DNA from: Bacteroidota bacterium
GTDB lineage: Bacteria; Bacteroidota; Bacteroidia; NS11-12g; UBA9320
Direction: 5' to 3'
Assembly (NCBI GenBank): GCA_024638525.1
Contig: JAHEKB010000161.1
Location: 1-5,836 of the forward strand
Length of the DNA: 5,836 bases
The number at the start of each line of letters is the position of its first letter. The first letter of the stretch is position 1. Below the pieces are notes generated by a model. That model was not told where the DNA came from and ran no database searches. It was given only the letters and a program-made list of their open reading frames with translations. A program made the position numbers and the translations under genes. Below, piece after piece: positions 1-5,337 of the stretch.

Positions 1-105
1 ATCACTTCATCCTGGAAGCGCAAAATGATTGACTATTTGATTAAAACCAATGAGCTTAGTAGCAAGCAGAAAAAGACATTGAATCAACTAAAGTTCAAAG
101 TATAA
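1..105 (+). CDS. 3' end of an unidentified gene directly upstream of crtZ
   Basis: The first 34 codons of the window are open in frame 1 and end with TAA at 103-105. The visible tail is strongly basic and hydrophilic (WKRKMIDYL near its start, QLKFKV at the end), typical of a disordered or helical C-terminus, and has no diagnostic motif. The stop codon touches the crtZ ATG with no gap, so the two genes are almost certainly co-transcribed and translationally coupled. In Bacteroidota carotenoid clusters the gene before crtZ is often phytoene synthase (crtB), so that is the first guess from context. The residues themselves do not confirm it. Confidence is high that this is a coding end and low for any function. 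Confidence 0.7.
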   Translation: MTSSWKRKMIDYLIKTNELSSKQKKTLNQLKFKV

Positions 106-555
106 ATGTTCGTTTTAACCATCATATTGAGTTTTTTCTTTATGGAGTTCATGGCCTGGTTCGCTCATAAGTATGTCATGCATGGATTCTTGTGGAACTT
201 ACACGAAGATCATCACCGTCCCAGACGGAAAAGCTTTTTCGAGAAAAACGATAGCTTCTTTGTGATCTTTGCTGTCCCATCCATGTTGGGTTTCATATTT
301 GGGTCTATACTGCACAATCCATATCTCATTGCAATTGCTATTGGAATATGTGTATATGGTTTCTGTTATTTCTTAGTACACGATGTCTTTATCCATCAAA
401 GATTCAAGTGGTTTCGCAAGAGCGAAAACTTCTATTTTCGAGCCATCAGACGAGCTCATAAGATGCACCACAAGCACTTGGAAAAGGAAGATGGTGAATG
501 TTTTGGAATGCTATTGGTACCGTGGAAATACCTCAAGGCAGAACTCAAGAAATAG
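106..555 (+). CDS. crtZ: Beta-carotene hydroxylase (CrtZ), fatty acid hydroxylase superfamily
   Basis: A 149-aa integral membrane di-iron hydroxylase, expected to hydroxylate the beta-ionone rings of beta-carotene at C3 and give beta-cryptoxanthin and zeaxanthin. All four histidine clusters of the family are present in order: H21-x4-H26 (HKYVMH), H33-x2-HH37 (HEDHH), H92-x4-H97 (HDVFIH) and H118-x2-HH122 (HKMHH). Hydrophobic segments at about 1-19, 51-69 and 72-91 carry them in the membrane. The length matches the short bacterial CrtZ type. I chose the ATG at 106 because it abuts the upstream TAA and gives the usual N-terminal helix; Met13 is a later alternative. No Shine-Dalgarno is visible, so translation probably depends on the upstream gene. 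The product fits a pigmented, light-exposed bacterium. The family assignment is very secure; the exact substrate (beta-carotene or a related carotenoid) is inferred. Confidence 0.95.
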   Translation: MFVLTIILSFFFMEFMAWFAHKYVMHGFLWNLHEDHHRPRRKSFFEKNDSFFVIFAVPSMLGFIFGSILHNPYLIAIAIGICVYGFCYFLVHDVFIHQRFKWFRKSENFYFRAIRRAHKMHHKHLEKEDGECFGMLLVPWKYLKAELKK

Positions 556-600
556 CACTGACATTTTCTAGAATTTTACTGCATAGAGCAACGGCAATCT

Positions 601-608
601 TATATTTG
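601..608 (+). promoter_or_regulatory. Bacteroidota -7 box (TATATTTG) for tRNA-Arg
   Basis: This is an exact match to the Bacteroidota primary-sigma -7 consensus TAnnTTTG, ending 11 nt before the first tRNA base. Transcription would start around 612-613 and leave a 5' leader of about 7 nt for RNase P to remove. The -33 region is only weakly recognisable: a TTTTAC stretch at 574-579 lies 21 nt upstream. The tRNA therefore has its own promoter and need not depend on crtZ read-through. Confidence 0.65.
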
Positions 609-619
609 CAGCCAATTAA

Positions 620-693
620 GGCCTCGTAGCTCAACTGAATAGAGCACTTGATTACGGCTCAAGAGGTCTCAGGTTTGAATCCTGACGAGGTCA
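620..693 (+). tRNA. tRNA-Arg (anticodon ACG)
   Basis: A 74-nt complete cloverleaf. Acceptor strand 620-626 (GGCCTCG) pairs with 686-692 (CGAGGTC), with one G-U pair at 2-71. The D-arm is GCTC/GAGC. The anticodon stem CTTGA/TCAAG is perfect and the 7-nt loop TTACGGC gives anticodon ACG. The variable loop is AGGTC, the T-stem TCAGG/CCTGA is perfect, and the discriminator base is A693. ACG normally has A34 edited to inosine by TadA and reads CGU, CGC and CGA. CCA is not encoded, so it must be added by the CCA-adding enzyme. The D-loop has G18-A19 instead of G18-G19 and the T-loop is TTTGAAT instead of TTCGAAT; these two changes compensate each other (see findings). A -7 box lies upstream and an intrinsic terminator starts 9 nt downstream, so this is probably a single-gene transcript. 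Confidence 0.97.
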
Positions 694-702
694 CTTGATG
701 AC

Positions 703-734
703 AAAGTCCTGTAGCGTATGCTGCGGGACTTTTT
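703..734 (+). terminator. Intrinsic terminator of tRNA-Arg
   Basis: A 13-bp hairpin with no mismatch (two G-U pairs) has arms at 703-715 and 720-732 and loop GTAT at 716-719. The 3' arm runs into a five-T tract at 730-734. It begins 9 nt after the tRNA 3' end, which is a standard place to stop a tRNA transcript. The opposite strand offers an A-rich left flank that becomes only a short U-tract, so it is mainly a plus-strand terminator. Confidence 0.9.
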
Positions 735-773
735 AATTGGAGCAAACCAAGCTGGCTTGAGTTTGCTCAAATT
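735..773. repeat. Long interrupted inverted repeat directly after the tRNA terminator
   Basis: The left arm at 735-752 and right arm at 755-773 pair over AATT, GAGCAAAC and CAAGC. One mismatch (G739/A769), one unpaired A760 and a 2-nt loop (TG) interrupt the pairing. The inverted repeat starts at the base after the T-tract of the terminator hairpin. No T-run follows on the plus strand, and an A-rich stretch follows instead, so a second plus-strand terminator is not obvious. It may be a structured RNA element, a palindromic intergenic repeat or the edge of a small mobile repeat. Function unknown. Confidence 0.6.
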
Positions 774-786
774 AAAAAGAACCAGA

Positions 787-912
787 GTACGAAGTACTGG
801 AACTTTGTTCCTTTCAAGGACAAGGACGGAAAGCGAGCCATGCGAGCAATCCGGACACCCTTGTCTCCTTGTATTTCAGGGTACGAAGGAACTTTGTTCC
901 CTTCAAGGACAA
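787..912. repeat. Two-copy intergenic repeat with internal palindromes flanking a foldable segment
   Basis: Copy 1 (787-823) and copy 2 (881-912) share GTACGAAG, then GGAACTTTGTTCC, then TTCAAGGACAA. Copy 1 has four extra bases (TACT) after GTACGAAG and one T/C difference. GGAAC-TTT-GTTCC is a short palindrome in both copies, and copy 1 also carries GTAC-GAA-GTAC. Between the copies, 815-830 can fold back on 850-871: CAAGGA with TCCTTG, CAAGG with CCTTG, and CGGA with TCCG, with small bulges and a 19-nt loop holding two GCGAGC direct repeats. I see no convincing gene here; the 70-codon open frame across 718-930 runs through the terminator and hairpins and looks fortuitous. The layout suggests an interspersed or mobile-element-derived repeat. 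Confidence 0.6.
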
Positions 913-923
913 CTTCTTTATGA

Positions 924-1244
924 CTATTGAGAAATAAAGGAGTTGAAAGCCCTTTGCTTTCTACGCCTGAACAATGATTCCAACAAAAGGATTGTGCTTA
1001 AAAGCCCCCCTTTTAGCTTTTTGATGAGCAATAATTGCAATTGACCAAGTTTTCTTTGTCTCTGTTTGGACCGTGGCGTTTTAATTTGATCTGTTTTCTT
1101 TCTTTCACTAGGTAGGGGTAGATCCTTGTAATCCTCAATTTCTGACGTCCCAAAAAGAAGAATACTGAGCTGTTCATTGGTGTAATACTCTAAGCGAAGC
1201 AGGGCTTCAACTAGAATAATCAAGAGTGATTTTACGCGATTCAT
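924..1244 (-). CDS. Hypothetical small basic protein, divergent from the 366-aa gene
   Basis: I do not recognise this 106-aa ORF. The first 32 residues (LLIILVEALLRLEYY, then TNEQLSILLFG) could be a helix followed by a helix-turn-helix-like unit. That pattern resembles the start of winged-helix domains in which a long helix precedes a 'T-x-E-Q-L' recognition segment. The middle (about 46-67) is very polar and rich in Lys/Arg, and residues 68-106 alternate leucine-rich and basic (KKLKGG, FRRRKQR), suggesting nucleic-acid or membrane-surface binding. The ATG at 1242-1244 opens onto the AT-rich control region shared with the divergent gene. The stop (TAG, 924-926) lies just past the edge of repeat copy 2, so the gene may have lost its original 3' end. 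Codon use looks ordinary, but no homology is apparent, so it could be a chance ORF. Confidence 0.45.
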   Translation of the reverse strand: MNRVKSLLIILVEALLRLEYYTNEQLSILLFGTSEIEDYKDLPLPSERKKTDQIKTPRSKQRQRKLGQLQLLLIKKLKGGLLSTILLLESLFRRRKQRAFNSFISQ

Positions 1245-1433
1245 AATACTTAATTACTTAATTAATTAACATTTGATTTATAATATATCGTTCAAATATT
1301 TCATCTTATTACTATGAATACGAGTACTTTAAGTGATATTTTTCTTTATTAAGTAACTTGAATAAGCTTGAATTAAGTTAAAACTGATGCTTAACTTAAC
1401 TTAATATTTTACTTAATTCTGTATATTTGACTT
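1245..1433. promoter_or_regulatory. AT-rich divergent control region with ACTTAA/TTAAGT motif cluster
   Basis: A 189-bp gene-free stretch lies between two divergent starts. I count eight copies of ACTTAA or its complement: starts at 1248, 1256, 1394, 1399 and 1411 in one orientation, and at 1329, 1349 and 1373 in the other. ACTTAATT is a perfect tandem pair at 1248-1263 and occurs again at 1411-1418, four bases before the -7 box of the rightward gene. A perfect 9-bp inverted repeat (TTAAGTTAA at 1373-1381, TTAACTTAA at 1391-1399, 9-nt spacer) is the clearest operator-like element. The pattern suggests binding sites for a dimeric regulator controlling both directions, possibly a product of the flanking genes. 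Low base complexity makes some copies expected by chance. Confidence 0.5.
1422..1429 (+). promoter_or_regulatory. Bacteroidota -7 box (TATATTTG), leaderless position
   Basis: An exact TAnnTTTG match ends 4 nt before the GTG at 1434. Because this element is centred near -7, transcription should begin at about 1433-1434, so the mRNA would start at or next to the start codon. No clear -33 TTG lies 17-20 nt upstream; only TTA at 1401-1403 is there. An ACTTAATT copy just upstream could let a regulator block or recruit polymerase. Confidence 0.6.
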
Positions 1434-2534
1434 GTGAGGCTAAGTCATACCATAGCACTGTCGGAATTCTGTCTGGCTTATTTGGCCAAGGCCTTCCCTC
1501 AGTTGAAAAACGGCTATGCCCTAGTTCAATATCCAAATGGTGGTTTTATTGCTAATGCTATTGGAGAAGGCTCGCCCAAGGCAGAAGAACAAGACTGGCT
1601 GGAATTTATAGAGAAAAATACCACGGGCTGGTACTCGATAAAAGAAACGCCAATTAATCCGTCTAAGGGAAGTGGACAAATTAGTCTGGAAGGTGAGTTA
1701 GACCGTGACCATTTATTGATTAAACGGATCAAGAATAGAGATGTGAAGCTCTCTCTCCTACTGCAATTCAGTCCCTTTGTACTCTCTACAAAGCAATACA
1801 TGAGTGCTGCTGAAAAAAAAGTAGTTGAAATTAGTATCAAAGCCATGCTGGAGCAAATTGTTTTACAGCGCGAATCCGATTCTGATATTTTGCTGCAGTT
1901 GGCTAATAACAACAGATTTCAGAGCAAAGAGATTCAAGAACTCGAACAGCGATTAGGCCAAAGAAATCGCGCATTTGGCAGTAGCATCAGGCAACTACTT
2001 AAGCTCCTTTTATCTCAACTGGAAAAAGAATTATCCATAGAAATTGAATACGATCAGAGCTTCATAGAGGGTCTTGGAAAATTTCAAGGAGACTTTGAAG
2101 AACTAGAGCGACAACTCTCCAAGCAAATTGAACTAGAAGCTAACCTAGCACATCTCGCATCAGATACCAAGATAAACTTGAGCAGCACCCATCTAAAGCA
2201 ATTGTTGAGCATAGGACCCAAAGCCCAAAAGAGATCTACTAGTTCCACCCCGATTGGAAGACTTAGCAAAGCTTCGAGCTTATTAGACCGTTATGAGCGT
2301 TCAGCACAAATAGTCCAAGATGCTGGTTTAAGCATCATCGGAAAGCATATCGGTGCTCATTGCACCCCTCCTATTTCAAACGCGGCCATTACAGATGCCC
2401 TGAGCAAGAACAGCAAGAAGATCTATGAACTCTTCCAACAGTTTCCAAATAGATGGCCGATTATTCGATCTGAGTTCCGCTCCGTTTCAAATATTATTGA
2501 AAGGGAAAGTCGCGCAGCACAAAAAGTTTCTTAA
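1434..2534 (+). CDS. Hypothetical 366-aa protein, possible GAF-like N-terminus, coiled coil and conserved-looking C-terminal helical domain
   Basis: I do not recognise the family with confidence. Residues about 1-146 have an alternating strand/helix pattern (GYALVQYPNGGFIANAIG near 27-44, then LSLLLQFSPFVLS at 107-119, then a helix at 124-146) that could be a divergent GAF/PAS-like sensor. Residues about 152-240 are heptad-like and charged (KEIQELEQRL, FEELERQLSK), indicating coiled coil. After a Ser/Thr-rich linker (about 262-282), residues 283-348 form a compact helical block with GKHIGAHCTPPIS and NRWPIIRSEF motifs, a possible DNA-binding domain. It has no signal peptide or membrane helix and is likely cytoplasmic. 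GTG at 1434 is the start: an in-frame TGA at 1428 excludes anything earlier, and the next in-frame ATG is at residue 123. Its stop touches the stop of the convergent amidohydrolase gene. A sensor-regulator role is inference only. Confidence 0.8.
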   Translation: MRLSHTIALSEFCLAYLAKAFPQLKNGYALVQYPNGGFIANAIGEGSPKAEEQDWLEFIEKNTTGWYSIKETPINPSKGSGQISLEGELDRDHLLIKRIKNRDVKLSLLLQFSPFVLSTKQYMSAAEKKVVEISIKAMLEQIVLQRESDSDILLQLANNNRFQSKEIQELEQRLGQRNRAFGSSIRQLLKLLLSQLEKELSIEIEYDQSFIEGLGKFQGDFEELERQLSKQIELEANLAHLASDTKINLSSTHLKQLLSIGPKAQKRSTSSTPIGRLSKASSLLDRYERSAQIVQDAGLSIIGKHIGAHCTPPISNAAITDALSKNSKKIYELFQQFPNRWPIIRSEFRSVSNIIERESRAAQKVS

Positions 2535-3434
2535 TTAACGATCTACAGGTTCAATGATGAAGAATCCATCGTCACCCTGATCTTGATACAAGGGCATGAA
2601 AATATTGCCATCCATATCGGATAGTATCTCGCCATATTTATTGGTCGCAAGCACTTCGCCCTTATAGATCCGCTGAAAATTGGTGAAGCCCTCAGCCATC
2701 TTGAAATCTTCATCGGCATCAATATGGTAGCGTTCAACCAAAGAATAATGCTGATGCTTGGGTATGAGTTCATCGTCTAAGATGTTCTGAAGCCAATTCA
2801 ATTCTGATTGATGGAGCCCGGTGTAGAATCCCGTGTGAAACATACTTAGCATTACAAAGGCCTCGTGCTTTATTATACTGGTTCTAGAATGATGTTGACC
2901 CGCCTCAAATGCGAGTCCACAATGTCCTTTTCGACAAAACCAAGATAAGACGGTGCCATCCAAATATCCACTTAATCCCGTGATGAATGGTACATTCAGT
3001 CGATTTATAAACAGCTGATTGTGATTGTCATATTGGGTTACAATAAATGGAATGGTCGGAGCGGATGTGGTATGCAAATCCAAAAGGAATGCCTGTGTGT
3101 ATTCTACCGTATTCAACTCCGCATCCATGATTTCCATCAACTCCTTCAATTCGTTGTACTCAACCACATTGAGTTTGTCTATGGTATTGAAATGGTGTTT
3201 GTCCCAGATTCTGTTCAGATCAAAGTCTATATAACGAGAACTCCTCTTTAAAGCCTCAATATTGCCCCTGATGGCAATGGCACGTCCACAGAACTCTGCT
3301 TCTTGGCGCTTCAATTTCTTAAAAACATTGTCCAATGCTTTTATACCGTAGGCTTCATTGCCATGCAGTCCCCCGATAAATATCAATAAAGGGCCAGCTT
3401 TTTTGCCCTGTAATTCTCCTATGATCCTTTCCAC
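2535..3434 (-). CDS. AstE/AspA-family zinc amidohydrolase (succinylglutamate desuccinylase/aspartoacylase-like)
   Basis: A 299-aa cytoplasmic metallo-amidohydrolase of the carboxypeptidase-A-like (M14-related) fold. Zinc ligands are visible as GGLHGNE (His24, Glu27) and DLHTT (His121). The substrate-binding stretch RYIDFDLNR (67-75) and the catalytic glutamate in FEAGQHH (Glu177) are also intact, so the enzyme should be active. The family releases an acyl group or amino acid from an N-acyl amino acid or related amide; this member's substrate cannot be read from the sequence. The C-terminal third (about 210-299) is the usual beta-rich cap. I chose GTG at 3432-3434 because it gives the standard N-terminus just before the first beta-strand; it lies 1 nt after the stop of the upstream GCS2 gene, implying translational coupling. 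Neither arginine catabolism genes nor other ast genes are nearby, so astE is not assigned. Its function is best read together with the GCS2-CBS protein. Confidence 0.92.
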   Translation of the reverse strand: MERIIGELQGKKAGPLLIFIGGLHGNEAYGIKALDNVFKKLKRQEAEFCGRAIAIRGNIEALKRSSRYIDFDLNRIWDKHHFNTIDKLNVVEYNELKELMEIMDAELNTVEYTQAFLLDLHTTSAPTIPFIVTQYDNHNQLFINRLNVPFITGLSGYLDGTVLSWFCRKGHCGLAFEAGQHHSRTSIIKHEAFVMLSMFHTGFYTGLHQSELNWLQNILDDELIPKHQHYSLVERYHIDADEDFKMAEGFTNFQRIYKGEVLATNKYGEILSDMDGNIFMPLYQDQGDDGFFIIEPVDR

Positions 3435-3435
3435 T

Positions 3436-5337
3436 TTACTTCTTAAAAGCCTGGGTCATATTTGCCACCTGAACGATGTCACTTTCCGTAACAATTCCAG
3501 ACAATTCCTTGTCATGCGTAACAAGCAGACAACAAGCCCTGGTCTTGGCCAACAAAGATACGGCTTCTTCTGTGCTAGTGCTGTCTGGAATGCTTACAAA
3601 TTCCGTATTCATAATTTCGCTAACTAGCTCAGGACGAGAATCTTTGGGCTTGGTATGATAATGCAGTATATCTCGAACTGTAATCAGCCCTACCAATTCG
3701 TTTTTGGAATTCTCTACAGGTATGCTTCTGATATTTTTCCAATCCATCATGCTAACAACCAAGTCTATGAGATCATCTTCTTTAGCAATGTATAATTCCC
3801 TTTCCATGATGTCTCGCACGCTTTTAAAGTGCTTCATATGGTCTATTTTTTTGGGATCTAGATTGCGCCATTTGTGCACTGGTCTAGAGTTTAGCTGATT
3901 GTGATACATGACCTCGGTAATGCTTCTACTGGCTTCTTGCGCCGTGGACTTTTCCAGAAGAACTGTAAAGTTCTGCGTGATCCATTTTGCACCATTTTTA
4001 TTGTTGCTCACCCTTTTCTCAATAACGCCTAGTAATTGATCGCTCTTTACGGGATTGACACCCGCTTTGTTCAATCCTTCTCTGGCCAGTGGCAAGAGTT
4101 TTAATCTAATCAGCTTTTGAGCACTTACGGTCTTATCAAACCATTTAAATTGACTGTCCAAGCCGTTTCTCGCAGCATTATAGAAATTATACCTGCAATC
4201 TTCAAAGGGAACTAATTCCGCAATATCGCGGTATTCATCCGGCATTGCATTCATGATACCCAACCAGAAGGCCGCATTTGACATTTCGTCTATTACCGTA
4301 GGACCTGAGGGAATATACCTGTTCTCTATGCGTAAATGAGGCTTCCCTCCTCCTACGCCATAACAAGCACGATTCCATTTATAAACGGTGCTATTGTGCA
4401 TTTTAAGGGCTTCTAGCTGCGGAATTCCTCCACTTTCCAACACTTCCAAGGAATTCTCTTTCTCGTCGGTTGCGAACAGCATATTAAATCTGCTGATATT
4501 GTCTCTGAAAATATCGCAAGCAGTTCCACTTGCCCATTCTTTGCCAAAAGTAACTCGAGGCTGTTGTTCTCTCTTTATATTGACCGGCCTGGTATCGACA
4601 CTTTGTTGAAAGAGAGCAATCCGCGTTTCCTTCCATAATCTACGACCAAGCAATATGGGTGAATTAGCTGCGACGGCCATCACGGGACCGGCAATCATCT
4701 GTGCCCAATTATACATAGCGGTAAAATCATCGGGTTCTATCTGCATATGAACCTGAAAGCTGGTGTTGCAGGCTTCAAACAATATGTTAGGATGTGTTGT
4801 AATCAATTCATCCACTGCCATAATGTTCAATTCAAAATCACTCCCCTTTTGCCTTTTCATGACCTCGTTTAATGCTTCATATCGAGGGTTTGGAGTCATG
4901 TACTCAAACTCCAGGTGTTCCTTTCTCAAGGTGGGAAGTATACCGGTCATGAGAATCTTGGTATTCAAGGATTCCGTCACTTGAAATGCCTTGTTCAATA
5001 GATTTCTCAATTGATCTTCGATAAGGTCAAAGCAATCTCCTGTGAATTCAAAGGGATCTAAATTTGCTTCTATATTGAACTTGGCAATCTCAGGAACAAA
5101 GTGCGGATCATTGATCGCCTTTAAAACTTCGATGTTATTGGTTGCCGGATGGAAATTCTCATCCATCAGGCAGAGTTCTTGCTCAGCTCCTATTCTTTGA
5201 ATACCAGACTCAATCATGCCTTCTTTCAGCATGTAGTCTAAGGATTGTATGTCATTGAGCAATAGCCTAGTGAATTTCTTTTTACTTTCAGGCGATGTAA
5301 ATTGATTGACCGATTGTGATCCCATGATCTGAAGCAC
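3436..5337 (-). CDS. GCS2-type glutamate-cysteine ligase-like enzyme fused to two C-terminal CBS domains
   Basis: A 633-aa (or 629-aa) two-part protein. Residues about 40-470 are a GCS2 carboxylate-amine ligase-like domain: GAEQELCLMD (50-59) supplies the acidic metal-binding residues, then NIEANLDPFEFTGD (88-101), EACNTSFQVHMQ (188-199), AVAANSPILLGR (221-232) and LRIENRYIPSGP (335-346), matching the glutamine-synthetase-like fold. Residues about 505-560 and 571-625 are CBS modules, each ending in the typical G-L/I-V/I-T-x-x-D/S-I/L pattern (VGLITVRDIL, SGIVTESDIV). The family uses ATP to join a carboxylate to an amine; CBS pairs usually sense AMP/ATP or S-adenosylmethionine, so energy-state control is likely. 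True gamma-glutamylcysteine synthesis is possible but not shown. The GTG at 5337 begins the longest frame; the ATG at 5323-5325 (Met5) is an equally good or better start. It is the first gene of an operon with the amidohydrolase, 1 nt apart. Confidence 0.92.
   Translation of the reverse strand: MLQIMGSQSVNQFTSPESKKKFTRLLLNDIQSLDYMLKEGMIESGIQRIGAEQELCLMDENFHPATNNIEVLKAINDPHFVPEIAKFNIEANLDPFEFTGDCFDLIEDQLRNLLNKAFQVTESLNTKILMTGILPTLRKEHLEFEYMTPNPRYEALNEVMKRQKGSDFELNIMAVDELITTHPNILFEACNTSFQVHMQIEPDDFTAMYNWAQMIAGPVMAVAANSPILLGRRLWKETRIALFQQSVDTRPVNIKREQQPRVTFGKEWASGTACDIFRDNISRFNMLFATDEKENSLEVLESGGIPQLEALKMHNSTVYKWNRACYGVGGGKPHLRIENRYIPSGPTVIDEMSNAAFWLGIMNAMPDEYRDIAELVPFEDCRYNFYNAARNGLDSQFKWFDKTVSAQKLIRLKLLPLAREGLNKAGVNPVKSDQLLGVIEKRVSNNKNGAKWITQNFTVLLEKSTAQEASRSITEVMYHNQLNSRPVHKWRNLDPKKIDHMKHFKSVRDIMERELYIAKEDDLIDLVVSMMDWKNIRSIPVENSKNELVGLITVRDILHYHTKPKDSRPELVSEIMNTEFVSIPDSTSTEEAVSLLAKTRACCLLVTHDKELSGIVTESDIVQVANMTQAFKK

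Noticed and set aside
787..912. CRISPR-like repeat/spacer array
   Set aside because: There are only two unequal repeat copies with a 57-nt structured interval, no third copy and no cas gene.
718..930. 70-codon plus-strand open frame after the tRNA
   Set aside because: It starts inside the terminator loop, runs through two hairpins and both repeat copies, and has no recognisable domain. The repeats explain the openness better than a gene.
1245..1433. Replication origin (AT-rich with repeats)
   Set aside because: No DnaA-box-like TTATNCACA cluster is visible and no dnaA/dnaN-type neighbour is present; a regulatory region between divergent genes fits better.
1526..1912. 128-codon minus-strand open frame inside the 366-aa gene
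   Set aside because: It is fully antisense to a better-supported gene, Ser/Cys-rich as expected from a shadow frame, and has no start signal or motif.
620..2534. Genomic island integrated at tRNA-Arg
   Set aside because: I found no integrase and no second copy of the tRNA 3' end (TTTGAATCC...) elsewhere in the window, so there is no att pair to support integration.
3021..3251. Plus-strand open frames opposite the amidohydrolase and GCS2 genes (also around 3358-3658, 3704-3898, 4388-4609 and 4763-4984)
   Set aside because: All are antisense to genes with intact catalytic motifs and translate to low-complexity Ser/Leu/Cys-rich peptides typical of shadow frames.
2535..3434. Calling the amidohydrolase astE
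   Set aside because: The fold and zinc motifs fit the wider AstE/AspA family, but the partner genes of arginine succinyltransferase catabolism are absent here, so the specific substrate and symbol are not supported.
3436..5337. Calling the ligase gshA/glutamate-cysteine ligase proper
   Set aside because: The GCS2 domain also covers ligases for other substrates, the CBS fusion is atypical, and no glutathione synthetase gene is next to it.
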